DNA from: Rhyzopertha dominica
Taxonomy: Eukaryota > Arthropoda > Insecta > Coleoptera > Bostrichidae
Reading direction: 5' to 3'
DNA: 64,000 nt
Assembly (NCBI GenBank): GCA_025024175.1
Contig: QCXZ01000064.1
Coordinates: 21,138,286-21,202,285, forward strand
How positions within the stretch are numbered: the first letter of the stretch is position 1; every line of letters begins with the position of its first letter. A program made the position numbers and the translations under genes. The notes beneath the pieces are model-generated. The model did no database searches and had not been told where the DNA came from. It saw only the letters and a list, made by a program, of their open reading frames with translations. Positions 1-12,625 of the stretch are shown in pieces.

Positions 1-1130
1 AAGTAAGAAGCTTGGACAACAGCTTGGCAAAAGGGGTTCAAACACGTGGCGCCCTACATACAATAACAAACTCTAACGACCCATCTCCACTTGAGTTAAC
101 CGGCACCCCAAAGTGAGATTGTCGTCCCCTTTTTAATTTGTAGATAATTATTTAGAAACTCTAAAATGTTGAATACAAAACGTTTATGCCGATACCATTT
201 ATTGTGCATGACATAAGGTCTTATTAGAGAAGCAACCTAAATATATTTTCCGTAAGCTTCGCTCTTTGCATCGCCCTAGTTTGGGTCGTTCGACCAGACA
301 TGGACATGTGTTGTGCATTCAGTATAATGCTTTTCCCATTTATTTCAAAGACTTAACTTAAATAAATTTCGAGAAAAGACTGAAGAAATATCTGCTGTCC
401 CGACCCTTTATCTTCAAAACGTTTCTTCTTGTTTTTTTTTGTTACTGTATATCAGACCGCCCTGAACTAATTTTATCTCAATGAATTTATGGTTTCCTTT
501 AAATTAGTTATATTTGCAGAATGGATGGATTTATAAAAAAAAAATTCCTTTTTGTAATTTGGACCTTTGGTAATGAAATTTATGCCTGGAGACTGCAGGT
601 TAGGTTGAAAAGCAGGTTATAGCTGAACCTCGCCTGTATAAAAGCTTGTCAATGTAATGTATTCCTCAATTAAATAAAATACATTTATTATTATTAAAGA
701 ATACTGCATTCAATTAACTGTATGATCAATATTTTTTGAGATTGAAGTGTAAATTGAGAAACTAAAGGGCAAAAAAAGAATTTCATAACAGATAAAGTCA
801 TGCAGATTGGAGTTATTGGATATTTTGAAGCTACCTTGAGAATTCAATATGACATATCAAAACTCTATTTATTGTCTTATGGTAGTGTTCACAGGATTCC
901 AAAAAGTATATATTTATCCCTTATAAGTACAACCAGTTCAAGTGCTATTAGTGGGAGATCGAGAGGAGGATTTTTTTTTTTGTCTTTGATATCTTATACA
1001 TAATAATAACTTATGTTATTTTATGAACCGACGAGTCAAATTTCAGATATGTAATAGGAAGAACCATCACTGGCCAATAGGATATCTTTTCTTAATACAT
1101 CCAAGAGCTCCACAAATCAGTTTCAATTTT
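1..1130. other. AT-rich sequence, no gene recognised
   Basis: Only short open frames are present and none shows protein-family motifs or a convincing splice context. Several poly-A/T runs are visible. Nothing further can be supported here. Confidence 0.5.
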
Positions 1131-1139
1131 AATCGTTAG

Positions 1140-1760
1140 TGGGGTCTAATTCGTTCCGGAAATACGGGTCCATTCTTTTGTGAGCGTACCTTGACTGGTG
1201 AAAGGTACATAAATTTTATAACTGAAATTCTGAATAATTTTTTAGACAAATTTGACCTTACAAGAACAAGTACTATCAGCTTCTAAGTACTATTTTAATA
1301 ATGAATGGATAGGAAGAAATAAACAGCCCTCCTCATCTCCCTCCCAGGTCACTATACTTAGCCTCATTTGATTTTTTTTGTGGGGTAATTTAGACAACCA
1401 AATTTATAAGGAAAGGTATGATACTGTTGACACATTAAAGATTATTATTAGAAAAAAAATTAAAATAGATGGGTGTATGAAATCAGTTCGCGCAGTTCAG
1501 AAACGTGCATTTCACTTTGCACTTCATAACTTCATTAATTTAGTTAGTTAATAATAAGATTTTTGGTTTTAAATTAAAAGCTTCCATTGAAAACTGTATA
1601 TGTTTGATATCAAAACTCGATAGCATGATTCTCAATTGTTTTTTGTGTTATTTTATAATAGTAAGTGTTAAATACTACTAGTTTGCTAATTTAAATAATT
1701 TTATATTTTTAATAACAAAGTTAGCAATGGTGGACACTTAATTTGGATCAGTCTGTATAC
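1140..1760 (+). mobile_element. Mariner-type (IS630/Tc1/mariner) transposase relic
   Basis: Broken plus-strand coding similarity to the C-terminal half of a mariner-family transposase. The stretch at about 1160-1284 reads GPFFCERTLTGERYINF, like the conserved block before the last catalytic acid. The stretch at about 1345-1551 reads a degraded SPDLTPxDFFLWG box (here LASFDFF then a shifted WGNLDNQIYKERYDTVD) and continues to RAVQKRAFHFALHNFIN before a stop. The frames are not continuous (stop after TISF, frameshift in the T-run near 1370), so this is a dead copy. The terminal-looking sequence TTTGGATCAGTCTGTATAC follows at about 1741-1760. The matching left end was not located. Assignment rests on remembered family motifs. 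Confidence 0.6.
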
Positions 1761-4700
1761 TTAGAAACATTTGTTTCTGAAATATAACACTTTAAAGTTG
1801 ACCTTGAAGGTTTCCTCTTTTTAAAGTATGTAGAGAAACCGAAAAAAAGGAGCTTTGTTTTCGAGAGCAGTATTAGTACAATAAAGTGTATACAAGAATT
1901 TCAGGTTATAGATTCCAGTTTTTTGTTAAGAAAGATTATTAGAAATGTCTTATAGAATAAAAATTCTAGCTATTCACAAAAGTGAATAAAAAATAAGAGA
2001 AAAAATAGAAGTTTTCTCTCTGGTGTTCCCAAAATTTAAGGCAAATGCCACTGTATAGAGCTGTCTAACATTCTTCGTATTCTGTAAGACTGCAACATTA
2101 ATGCAAAATAAAAAAAAAAGACATTCACGGGGTGACTCTTTAGGTCAAACACAAATATATGATTGGTCAAATTCTTAAAAAGTGTTCGAGCATCACTTCA
2201 TTAATTGGTATAACACCAGAACCAGTTGTTTCTTTTCGTAATTCAGTGGGATATAAGACAGCTATTTAAGTTGAACAAGATAATCGCTTATAATGTTTTA
2301 TTAATTTTGGGCTACTAACCCAATACAACCATCAGTTATTAAAAAAAATTATGTATGAATAATTTATAACAATTACAAATCTGAAGGGTGCTTTCATCCC
2401 GATTTCAATGACTTGCTGAACTCATGCTTCTTTTCAGCCAATCTGTTGCACACTTGGCATCATTGTATGTCCTTGCGAAGTTTATTTACATGACCATAAT
2501 GTTTATGTAAACATAACCTAAATAGTAAAAGAGTAAAAACTCATGTGCATTCGTCATTCACTGACTATGGTCATAGATTACAGACATGTCCGTCAGCTGA
2601 TTGCCTGTCTCTGTTGTCAAACGCTCATCTGCTACATACGTCATGATGATGCAAGCAATGGCCGCGTTTTGTCTCCCGCCAATTGTCAATGAATTTTTTA
2701 GGGCATTAAAGCTCCACAGGCGAAAGAAGTATTTTGGAATTAGCACTAGCATACTTTTAGCTTCACAAAACATATTTTTCCAAAAAAGTGTCTTATACCT
2801 CATTCAGCAACAGTCTCAAAATCAGACGTGCACTGGTCTGCTACTTAAGGAGCATGACTTCTGTGCTGTATTATCTGCATTGGTACTATAGCCTGTTTAA
2901 AGGGATCAAATAGATCTAAACAGCTGTCCTCAAACTGTTGTTATGTAGGCAACATACCAGATGTGTTGTTATTTATTAGCCTTTGTTTTATCCAGTGTTT
3001 TTCCTAGACTACTAGTGACTATTCGTCTTCCAAAGATAAAAATGTAGTTGAAAGGGCAAACGTTTGACAACTTAGAAGAGATGGCAGTTGAGTAGTAGAC
3101 AGTGCTAAACGTATCAAAACAAGGCTTTTCAGCATGCATTCTATTTGAAAAACACTGGGATTGGTGTTTGTAATTTCAGGAAAGTTTTGTTTGTAGCTAT
3201 GTTTTAAAAACTTTTGGGACCACATTATATTAATCTATCTAATTATAAGCCAAGAAAACAGTTAATTTTTACCAGTTACTCTGGAAGAGAACAAGCTATC
3301 TGGTGTTTATTTCCAACAGAACGATATTTAAAAATTCTTGTACACTCCATCTGATTAGAAAAGAATGCAGGAGCGTCATCATTTGCATGTGCGATTTGCA
3401 TGTCATAACCAGTATCGGCTTCATTAATAGGTTGCAGTATAATATGCAACACACAGCAAAATAGAATGATATATAATGCAGACAAAACACTAATAATAAA
3501 GAAACCATGCTGTATAAACGGTAAATGCGAAACGCGATAATAAAAACACACACTCTGACCGGCTACTCGAAACGAAACGCAAACGTTAAATTAGACGAAT
3601 GCGAACACGCCACTGAATGGTATTGCTACCTGGCAACGGTTAGTGTCGCGTGCGAAAAATGGTTTGTGTGCATAACGTCATTGATGATGCTCTGTATTCA
3701 TCTCTATTCACATAAAGTGTATATCTAGCTGTTATGGCCAGACACCCAGCATATACTTAATTGCTTTCATACATAGATCTATTCACTGTCCTGGTGTTGC
3801 AGAAAAGTGGCTACAAGCCAACAAAGCTAATAAAATTGAAAACCTAAAATTTCAGTTTTTTGTCCACCTACTATAAAGTCACTTTAAAGGGTTGTATATG
3901 AAAAAGTAATGTAATTTATTTGAATATTATTTGTGCTTGAAATGATGCTCAAAATATTTCCTGAAGCAAGCTCTATATTTGGCAAGAATATTACTGAGGG
4001 CAGCTAAAATAGTCTAAAAGTATGTTTCTTTTTCACAATAGCTTTACTGTAGTGGAGGAATTGATGCACAGGTATGTTGTTTGAATAATACACCCAACTG
4101 GGTATTTGACTGTTTTTATTTTAATGTATTCCTCTTTTTTTTATATTTTTTAATATCAATATCTGATAGGCAATTTCTGCTGAATGTTCCTGAAGTGAAA
4201 TTATGACAAAATGACAAACAGTAGCTACCTTGGGTCAAAATAAACCAACTTACCCCTATGTACCCATGTTAAATTTTCTAAATGGCTGGGAACTCCTTGC
4301 CCCACTTCCTAAATGAAAAAAGAAAATCAAGCTGTTTGGGAAATTAAGGAATTTAATTAATAAAAGGTGACAAAAATAAATGTTAGTATTTGTGGGATTT
4401 TTATGTTCCGCAAAATGAGTTAATTGGTAATTTTAATCTTAATATCAATATCAAATTGATTTCTGTATTTAGTTTTTATTAAGACCGGGTGTGAAAACCC
4501 ACTCTTACATAAGTAAGTTGTTGTGAAGGGTAATGGGAAATTCATTGCTTTACATCAGAGTTTAGGATACTTTTCCCGTCTAGGACAAACTTTTGAAATC
4601 GGCTTGAAGAGTTTCATCTGCAGACATTTCTAGTAATGACTCCAATTGCTTAATACTCAAGCTAGCATTTATACTTTCGGTTGTGACCATAAATGGGTTT

Positions 4701-6850
4701 TGAATCCAGCCTTCAGCATTTTAATATCTGGAGAATACCTTCTCAGTTCATCAGATACCTGATATAGATGAAAAACAATTTCAGCTGTAACAAATTCATG
4801 CCGAATAAGAAAACATTCAAGGACACTTGATTTTCTCCTGGACAGTAAACATGTGACATTTGGAGTCTTGCATCATTTGTTTTGCTGAGATGAGAGAACT
4901 TTTTTGAGCCAGGTTTCATCTTCAAATTGGAACTTTAGGTTGAAGTGACTGTTTTTTTTTTTTTTTTTTTTTTGGATTTCATGACAAAGTTCAACAAATC
5001 GAGCTAATAGGGAGTTTGCGGTTACTGTGGATTTTAATACCGTAAACGTTAAAATCACATGACTGAGATACGGATTTAAAACTGACAGAATGGGTAGTTT
5101 ACAGTTTGCGAACGACATCACTTGACATATAACGCAACCAACATTAACTATAAGATGGAAGTAGTTATTGATGCAGTTGTATTTGGTGAATTCAGTGAAA
5201 ATGATGTTGGAATATGCTTTCACACATGGGCTTTTGCAAAATAGCAGACACACTGTGAGAAAAGAAATATGAGAGCGATTAAATTTGGATGTATTAAACA
5301 GAAAAGAATGTCTACACATCCAAACATCAAATGGTAGTAGTGTCACGTGTTGCAGCATCATATACAGAGTTACATTGCAAAAACTAAAAAAAAAACAAAT
5401 CGTGATGTTCCACATGGTCTTTCAAAGTACCCAAAGTAAATTTTTTGCCTATTGCTTGAACACACTTAGCATGGATCGTCGTTCATCGACTCGCATCTTT
5501 GAAAGTATTTTGTGCTACCACTTCATGCAAAAGATCTAAATCGACCCGTATGCATCAATATAACACCACCCGGTATCGTGATACGGTATATCACGTCAAA
5601 TAGCGTATTCCCGTAACGCTAAACTTTACGGTAAAATTTTGCGCATGCGCTATGCTGCTCCTTTACCGTTTACGGTATTCTCCACATCAGTATTCGCAAA
5701 CTCTTTAATATCCTGCCTCTTTACAACCAGGGTACTTTACTGTGTAACAGTAATGAAATATGTTCACTATCCATGCACAGCTTGCCAGCTATCCAGCCGT
5801 CATTACATAAATTTTGTCCCAAACCCCATATTCTCAGCAGGGTTTGACGTACCCCACTTTGAGAAACCCTGCCTTAGAGCATGCCTGTTTACCAAATTAT
5901 ACCTTTTCAAAGTGGTGTATCTAATTAGTCTAAATAAGACAGCATATTTACAATATGAATTAATCACAGAGGAGGCTCACGATGCTCCTTTATTATTTAG
6001 TTTTTGTAGGATTTTTATATTTTCTTAAAATTTTGTGGATTTATTTTGAAAAAGGTATATGTGCCATATTAATTTGGCAGTGTAAACCCAACATATAAAA
6101 GTCAAATCTTCTTAAGGAATAGCACAAAGCGTATAAATATATATTATAATAATGAAACAATCACAATAATCATATTAATACATAAATATCTACCTGTTTA
6201 TTTAAGAGGTGTCAAAAATGCCTAGAAGTCAATGGAGGGCATTTCGAACACAGTTTTAATAAATATATAATAATAATATATTCATTTATTCATTAATATA
6301 GTTATTTTTTGTTATTATTATTCTTATTACTATCGCTCTTTGTATTGTATTTTGTGCCATTACTTAATAGCTATTTACTTAACGACGACGTAATGAGAAA
6401 CTTTACCCTGCAAGTTGCTCTTATGGCTGAGTGTTCGAAGTAAATGAGATATTGCAGAAACAAAATAATAAAGAAGCGTCTTTAGGGCCCATTATAATTT
6501 ATTCGAATTATAAGTATCATGCCTTATTTGGAATGATGAGATATACCTCTGTACCAAATTTAAATAAAATGTCTTGAAAAATTAAAATGAAAAAATTGAA
6601 AGCAGTCAAATAAAATGAAGTAAAGAAAAATAACTTTGAAGGGCTATAACTTGGTAAGGAGACAAAATTGTGCTAAGGTAAGTTGGTTTATTTTGGCCCA
6701 ATGAAGCTACCAGGGGTAGTGCACTACTCCATGTATTCTACTGATAATGTTCAGCGCCATCTAGCAAAATATCACCCCTACCACTTTCTAATGCTTTTAC
6801 AAAAATGTTATAGATGTCACTAATAGCTTGATAGGAATAAAGCCACTATA
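1761..6850. other. Intergenic/intronic, no supported gene
   Basis: AT-rich sequence with short, low-complexity frames. A 25-base T run lies at about 4950. A more CpG-rich patch lies at about 3530-3670, and a patch of TACGGTA-like short palindromes at about 5560-5680. The block at about 4215-4255 (containing AAATAAACCAACTTACCCCT) is the inverted relative of about 6675-6715 (containing GGTAAGTTGGTTTATTTTGG), so both are probably pieces of one dispersed repeat. No exon with a protein-family signature was found. Confidence 0.45.
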
Positions 6851-7165
6851 TTGGCAGCCATTTTGTTTCCAACTAGAGGTCGGAATGGTGGGAAGTAAGC
6901 AAACGAACGAGCTTAGTTTACTATAGCTACTATTCGGTTGCGCCACATTGAACAATCTAGTTCATCAGAATAAAATGAACTACATAGTTCGTTTTAAACT
7001 ATTCAAAGAGACTTGTGTGATATTGGCTGAGACAGATGTGGCATTTGAACTGAACAACCACAAGCGATGTATAATAGAATAGAATAGTAGCTACAGTAAA
7101 CTTTGTTCGTTTGCTTTCTTCCTACCATTGCCACCTCTAGTTGGAAACAAAATGACTGCCAATTG
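6851..7165. mobile_element. MITE with about 85-bp terminal inverted repeats
   Basis: The left arm (about 6851-6935) begins with TGGCAGCCATTTTGTTTCC. It is matched in inverse complement by the right arm (about 7076-7162), which ends with AACAAAATGACTGCCA. Both arms contain AACTAGAGG, GCAAACGAAC and GTAGCTACTATTC with a few substitutions. The interior is about 140 bp and non-coding. The short size, lack of an ORF and long imperfect inverted ends fit a non-autonomous DNA element. Superfamily unknown. Confidence 0.7.
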
Positions 7166-7384
7166 CGGTACTTTGTAAGATATTTTTACTTCAAATATAA
7201 ATTCAAATTTCAGATTTGTTACTTTGTCATATTAGATTATTTATTTAAGTATTTTCGCTTTCAACCACCACATAATATTATAAAACGTTTCGAAGTGCTC
7301 TAAAGAATAGTGTTAAGATCATGAAACAAATTTCTAAACGGTAAATGTAAAATGTAAGTAATTTTAATGGTTGAGTGTAGGCTT

Positions 7385-7450
7385 TCGCGGTTTTCGTACT
7401 TGACGTTTTGTTAGACATGCTTCTAGCTTCTTCAGAAGATTTCTAAAGAC
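7385..7450 (-). repeat. Penelope-like 3'-tail remnant (tentative)
   Basis: Read on the minus strand, the block contains CTTCTGAAGAAGCTAGAAGC followed by AACAAAACGTCAAGT and an A/C-rich end. This resembles the tails of Penelope-like elements, where a GAAG box precedes a (C)GAAACGT-type box. No coding part is attached. Assignment is by pattern only. Confidence 0.35.
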
Positions 7451-7664
7451 ATTAAAAATAGTTTCTTCAACATTCTGTTTCTTTAAATGGAATGTGATTT
7501 CAATATAAGTAAATAAATTTGTGATGTATTTGAGTTTCTTTGGTGTAGTTGTATTTTTTATGCCCGAAAAATTTCTTTTGTTTATTATTTATAATTCCAT
7601 TGCACAAATAACAAACTTTAAAGGAAATAGCAAAAAATCGATTATTTCATATCAAATAACATTA

Positions 7665-7873
7665 TTTCCAGTGTTTTTATTCATAGGTTCTGACTCCTGA
7701 TTGTATTAAATTGAACAAACTTGCATTCATATAACGTTAAGATCAATTCTTTATTTTGTAATTGACAAAAATACCTAAATTAAAGGTCGAAACGTTATAT
7801 GAATACAAGTTTGTTTAGTTTAATACAATCAGGGCCAGAACCTACAAATAAAAGCACTGGAAATAATTAATTA
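7665..7873. repeat. Hairpin repeat, two about 80-bp inverted arms
   Basis: The left arm reads ATTATTTCCAGTGTTTTTAT and on through GGTTCTGACTCCTGATTG to CATATAACGTT. The right arm is its inverse complement with scattered substitutions (AACGTTATATGAATACAAG ... CAATCAGGGCCAGAACC ... GCACTGGAAATAATTA). The loop is about 45 bp. The right side contains GTCGAAACGTTATATG, reminiscent of retroelement tails in insects. No ORF. Confidence 0.7.
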
Positions 7874-8338
7874 AAAGGACTCGACAAAATAAACATCAAT
7901 ATCAATATTAAATAAGGTTAAGCAATTCTCCAACAACCCAAAAGATGGCGCTAAATACAGTGTATAAAAAAGTATAACGGTGTCCTATGCTAGTTTGCAA
8001 ATACATAGTACATAGATATTTTGATCGATGGCACTTAAAACACAGTCAATTTGGCAATCTCGGTAGGATTATCTCTGGAAGCTACTGTTAACGTATGGCT
8101 CATTCGTTACTGAAAACTCTGTATAAACATGAGCCTGGAAATGGTTTGTTTTTAAAAGTATAAAATTTTTTTTTTCGATTTTAAATTGACCTTTTTTATA
8201 AGCTAACACAGCGTCAACAAATACCCAGTTTTTTATATAACACATCAGGAGAAGTGCCTGTATGTTTCTATTTTAAAGGGATGATGATAAAAATGTCAGT
8301 GATTTTACTTTGCAAATTTTGAAAGAATTCAATTTCAG

Positions 8339-8449
8339 CCGTCTGAAGCATCGGAAACGAAAATTCAACTGCCAGGCTTGGAGGAAGAGATGGAAGAGCC
8401 TCCTTCGAAACGGTTTCGAGGCCATATAAAAATGGACCCTGAGAAATGA
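8339..8449 (+). CDS. Terminal coding exon of an unidentified plus-strand gene
   Basis: A good 3' splice site (AATTCAATTTCAG, AG at 8337-8338) is followed by 36 uninterrupted codons and TGA at 8447-8449. Read in the phase starting PSEASETKIQLPG, the peptide is acidic in the middle (LEEEMEEPP) and ends basic (SKRFRGHIKMDPEK), like the tail of a nuclear protein. Codon content is clearly protein-like against the AT-rich surroundings. Upstream exons were not found between 1 and 8300, so they may lie outside the window or be too short to see. The protein was not recognised. A pseudogene exon cannot be excluded. Confidence 0.5.
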   Translation, partial: PSEASETKIQLPGLEEEMEEPPSKRFRGHIKMDPEK

Positions 8450-9868
8450 CTCTGAAGTGTAAATAAGTTAAGTGCGATCTCTGAGCATTAGCGGTTCAAG
8501 CCGCTAGTTTTTACTTGTTAGTATTTCTTGTTTACAATTCCCCCCATTAGCCTAACGAATGTATGGTCCGACGTGATGGAGATGGCATGATCTTGCTTGT
8601 AATTGTAAACAAAAAATGACAAACCTTGAAATATGCAAGAAGATATTTTTATATATACGTGAACTGAAAGTGATTGATGGCTTTGGATGTGGACTGCTAA
8701 ATTAGGCTATAGATGTATCATATTTGAGGTACATAATACTGTTAAAAAACATCATGTAATACTTCACAGATTTCATGTCTTGAGTTTTTTTTCCAGTTTT
8801 GTCATGAACTATTATGTGATGTTGTTATTTATTGTTTTTAATGTTTAAGTCAATTTCTCATGTATTTTTTACTGAAGCAGGTTTGGGAAAAAGTGTCGAA
8901 ATAGAACTTTGCTTGTGTGTATATTAAATTTTTTATAGCGCTAATTTTTTTGTTCCACTTTTATGCTGTACAAACTGGTTTATTCTGTGATATTTTTTAC
9001 CAAATCTGCTTTCAGCATAGGCTAATGTAAAAAGTACATAGAGTGCAGAAATGATTTTATTTTCTCTTTTTTTTCATGCACGTCTGCATTTTACATATTA
9101 AATTTGGGGTATTTCACAATTTTTCTGGCAGATTGTAAAGATGACAAACCTAGGATTTTTCTAAATAAGTCGACACAAAAACTTATTTATATCCTATTAA
9201 GGTACAGTTTTTTACTAAATAGCTTTAGTTACACTGGATTATTATTATAATAAACAGTTTACTGTACGTGTAATTTGTTTTTATTCCTCTTTTTTTACAT
9301 TAGCTAACTGAACATACCCAAACTTTCCTTTTTTGAATATTCTCTTCCAAAAATAAAGTACTTCTGTAAACCATAAAGTTAAGTTTAAGGGGCTATTCTC
9401 ATGTGATCATTTCGAAAAATCGACTCATAGGCCCAGTTGCACAAAGAGTGGTCAACCAGACCCTGGTTAACAAGTGGTTTAAAATAAATGTTTCTTGACA
9501 ACTGCCTGTTGACTGCGCGTCAGGTCTGCAGCTGCCATATTTTTATTGTTTTCACCGGCCTTAGTCTAAATATAAATTTTTCACGAAAATTCTGTTCTTT
9601 AAACTTTGAACACATTTTTCTCGAAACATTATTTTTTAAACTGTCCTGGTCCTGAAAAAAAAACTATTGACCCTATTTATATATGTTCTTCTACTCATTA
9701 ATAGTTATCGTCCGTTCAAAAATTGCTATTTTCAAAAATGTTTTCTTATTTTTTTAAACGATTTTTAACAAAAAAAAACAAGATTTTCGTAACTTTTTTC
9801 ACTTTTCATAACAGAATTTTTTATTTACCTAAAGCTAATTTTTCGGATATGCAACTTAAATTTCTGTA
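8450..9868. other. AT-rich stretch, possibly the 3'UTR of the 8339 exon
   Basis: No coding exon seen. Potential AATAAA signals occur at about 9245 and 9350, at distances compatible with a long 3'UTR for the plus-strand exon ending at 8449, but nothing else supports that. Confidence 0.35.
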
Positions 9869-10682
9869 TATACAGGGTGTTCCAAAATTGTGTGACGTCA
9901 TATAGATATTTTTTTTAAATTGGATGATATATTTTTTTGGTGTTCATTGGGTTACGTTTTTGTGTTTAAATTTTCCCATATTTTTCTTCAAATGTTTTTA
10001 GAAATAACCGTGAAAAAAATTAAAAGAAAAACGATTTTACATCTCTTAAAATTTAATAACAAAATGAATAATGCTTGTTTAGTAAAATTAGTATTGGGAT
10101 GTATTGTATAAAGTCTAACAGCTTAGTTAATTAATTATGATTAATCTGTCTTATTACAAGTGTTCACAATTTATTGTCAAACTTTTGAAATTTAATTCTT
10201 TTTCTTGACAAAATGAGTTTTTGGCAAAAAAACTCAATGTGTTAGGATCTGACATAGGGTTGTATTATAAAAAAATGTTTGTTTCTTTATTCAGTATTGA
10301 ATGATATAAAAATAAATAGTAGTTGCAATTTAAAATAAGAAAAAGAAAAGACTTTTAAATTTGAAAAGTTTGACAGTATATTATGGACACCTTGTAATAA
10401 GATGGATTAATCATAATTAATTAACAAAGCTGTTTGACACTACATCCCCAATACTAATTTTACTAAACAACCATAATTCGTTTTGTTATTAAATTTTAAA
10501 ATAAGAGGTGCAAAATCGATTTTTAAAATTTTTTTTCATGGTTATTTCTAAACACATTTGAACAAAAATATAGGAAAATGTATATAGCCAAAAAAGTAAC
10601 CCAATGGACACTAACAAAATATAGTATCCAATTTAAAAAATATCTGATTATGACGTCACACATTTTTGGGGCACCCTGTATA
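9869..10682. mobile_element. Fold-back MITE with about 295-bp inverted arms and TACAGGGTG ends
   Basis: The left end TATACAGGGTGTTCC (TACAGGG at 9871) is mirrored by the right end GGGGCACCCTGTATA (ending 10682). Both arms (about 9869-10160 and 10390-10682) carry TGACGTCA near the tip, then CATTGGGTTAC, a TTATTAAATTTTAA-type block and ATTAATTAATTATGATTAAT in opposite orientation. Between them is a loop of about 230 bp. No intact gene lies inside. It belongs by appearance to the TACAGGGTG-ended elements common in insect genomes. Confidence 0.8.
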
Positions 10683-11321
10683 AACAAAAATATTTTCTTA
10701 AAATGCGCCATGTGAGCTGAGATGAAGGACCCTGTATGTCTATTAAGGCTGTTTATACGTACTACTCTACATGGTTTATGCAGGATAAAATCCGTAATTT
10801 TCATCATATCGATTTCAGATTTTTTATCTGGGCGCTTAAATTATTTATCTCGGGAGTTGTCATCGTACTTTTTCGAAATTCAAATCGACTTTTGCGGAAA
10901 AAATATAAAAAGGAGCAAGAGGACAAATAAAGATTAAAACAAAAAAAAATAAGACGAGAGCACCAGAGAAAATTTAATTTTGACACGCAAAACATTTTTC
11001 TTTTCTACATTGCAACAAAAATAATGAATTTATGTTGCATCAAAGTTGAACAATTTTAGCACTGAGGGAGTTAACCTTAATGCTTTGCGGGGCGGAGCTT
11101 TGCGCTCGTAAACTATGCAGATGTACCACTTGTTGTAAACCCTTTATAATTTGCGGGATAGAGCATTGTGGTCGTAAATTACCTGTATTTATTGTCTCTT
11201 CTTAAAACTGTCCCCACTTTGCTTTTACCACTAGGGAAATCTTAGATGCTACTCTAAGGTTTTAGTTTTGAATAGACACGCTAGAAGAGTACTTTGTTTC
11301 TGTTTACTGTGAATGGTAAAA
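10683..11321. other. Upstream region of the Mutator-like gene
   Basis: No ORF of note. The stretch 11060-11170 is GC-richer than its surroundings and contains two related sub-blocks (GCTTTGCGGGGCGGAGC ... GCTCGTAAACTATG and TTTGCGGGATAGAGC ... GGTCGTAAATTACC), a degenerate direct duplication. It may include the promoter or an element end of the gene beginning at 11322. Confidence 0.35.
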
Positions 11322-11604
11322 ATGCCTCCTTTTAGGAAAGACAAGACAGCGGTTAGAAAATTAAGCCTTCGTAAGAGAACGAACAGGTACGTAAAAAAAT
11401 TATTATATGAACATTTGGTATCAAAAACTAACTTACCGTGAGATAATATTTAACAGGGTAAATCTATAGATATCATGTTTTTTACACGATTCACAGACTT
11501 CGTAAGTCTACAAACGAAAGCACTGAAGAACTCCTTCAACCAATTAGTTCAGATGCACATACAGTTGATGATAATGATGATGCTGATAGGTAAAAATTTG
11601 TTAA

Positions 11605-11618
11605 AATAATCATTTACT
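11605..11618 (+). repeat. 14-bp target-site duplication, left copy
   Basis: AATAATCATTTACT at 11605-11618 recurs exactly at 14094-14107. The two copies flank the inverted Penelope-like unit, as expected for a duplication made on its insertion into intron 2 of the Mutator-like gene. Confidence 0.75.
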
Positions 11619-12089
11619 TGTTTTTGTGTTTTCTTTTGCGGGCTGTGGTTCCTTTTTCTAAATTAAAAACTTTGACTACGTTTTGGGTTTATTTCTTAGA
11701 TTCTTGCCTTCCTTAGATCTTAAACAGTCTAGAATGATTAATAATAATACATCAAAAAATGTACATTCCTTAAAAATCTCAAAGCTTTTTTCTTTCAAAA
11801 TTGATTTATGTCAGTGTCATTATAATCCTTTGTTTGTGGTGGTTTTACTATCTTTATTTTTATTTAATAATGGTATTTACTTTTATATTATATTGTGGTA
11901 TATATTACTTAAGCCTTGTACATCTGTTCTGTAATTAACACAGTAATTAATCTTTTTTTTGTATTTAAATAATTTCTAGGATTTGTCTCTTACATGTATG
12001 GTGTTCAATTTCTAATATTTTCGTGTTTTCAAAATCAAAATTATGGTTTGTCTCACTTTCATGTTTTTTTGAGTGTTGTTAAATTGCAA

Positions 12090-12188
12090 AAATTTTTGTG
12101 TTGTTTAACTCTGTTTTTTATGTATTGGCTTGAATGTCCTACATAAATTTTGGAACAGTTTTTGCATAGTACCTTGTATATTGTATGT
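12090..12188 (-). pseudogene. Penelope GIY-YIG endonuclease segment, left copy
   Basis: The minus-strand translation shows IYKVLCKNCSKIYVGHSSQY followed by IKNRVKQHKN. This is the GIY-YIG-type signature of Penelope retroelements: a Y-x-V-x-C-x2-C lead-in, KIYVG for the YIG strand, then the conserved Arg helix. The segment is open across about 33 codons, but no complete element ORF exists around it. Confidence 0.75.
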
Positions 12189-12625
12189 ATAATATAGTTT
12201 TTGGGTATTTTAGTTTTTAATTTTGTATAAAACTGTTTGGAATTTGGTGGTTTGTGTGTAATTTTTGTTTTATATGGTTGTACTGTGTTTAATTTTTTGT
12301 GTCAATGGTGGTATATATTGTAGTGTTTGGTTGTTTGGTCCTGTGTCTGTTTGTGTTCGATGTTATATACTTTATAAATTATTGATTTTATTGTGTTTTG
12401 TGTAATATGTTTGGGATAGTTATTAGTTATTAATATGGTCTTTGCTTTTGCGATGGTTTCTGGTCTGTATGCCGATATTTATTTTGTGTGAGAATGGATG
12501 GTTTCACATGTAATTTAGGTGTCTTCAGCTGGATGTTGGTTTTGTGTACCATCTACTTAACATTTTAATTTTTGTTCACATTAATGTCATGTGTAGGAAA
12601 TTTATTTGCATGGTTTGTTCTTTTT

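Noticed and set aside
2558..3552. Several overlapping 80-95-codon frames on both strands
   Set aside because: They overlap each other with no protein signature, so they are probably chance frames.
4873..5415. 180-codon minus-strand open frame
   Set aside because: It is produced largely by a long poly-T (poly-Lys) run and AT-rich sequence. No family motif or splice context.
5639..6028. 129-codon plus-strand open frame
   Set aside because: Composition is random-looking, with no motifs and no nearby splice or promoter evidence.
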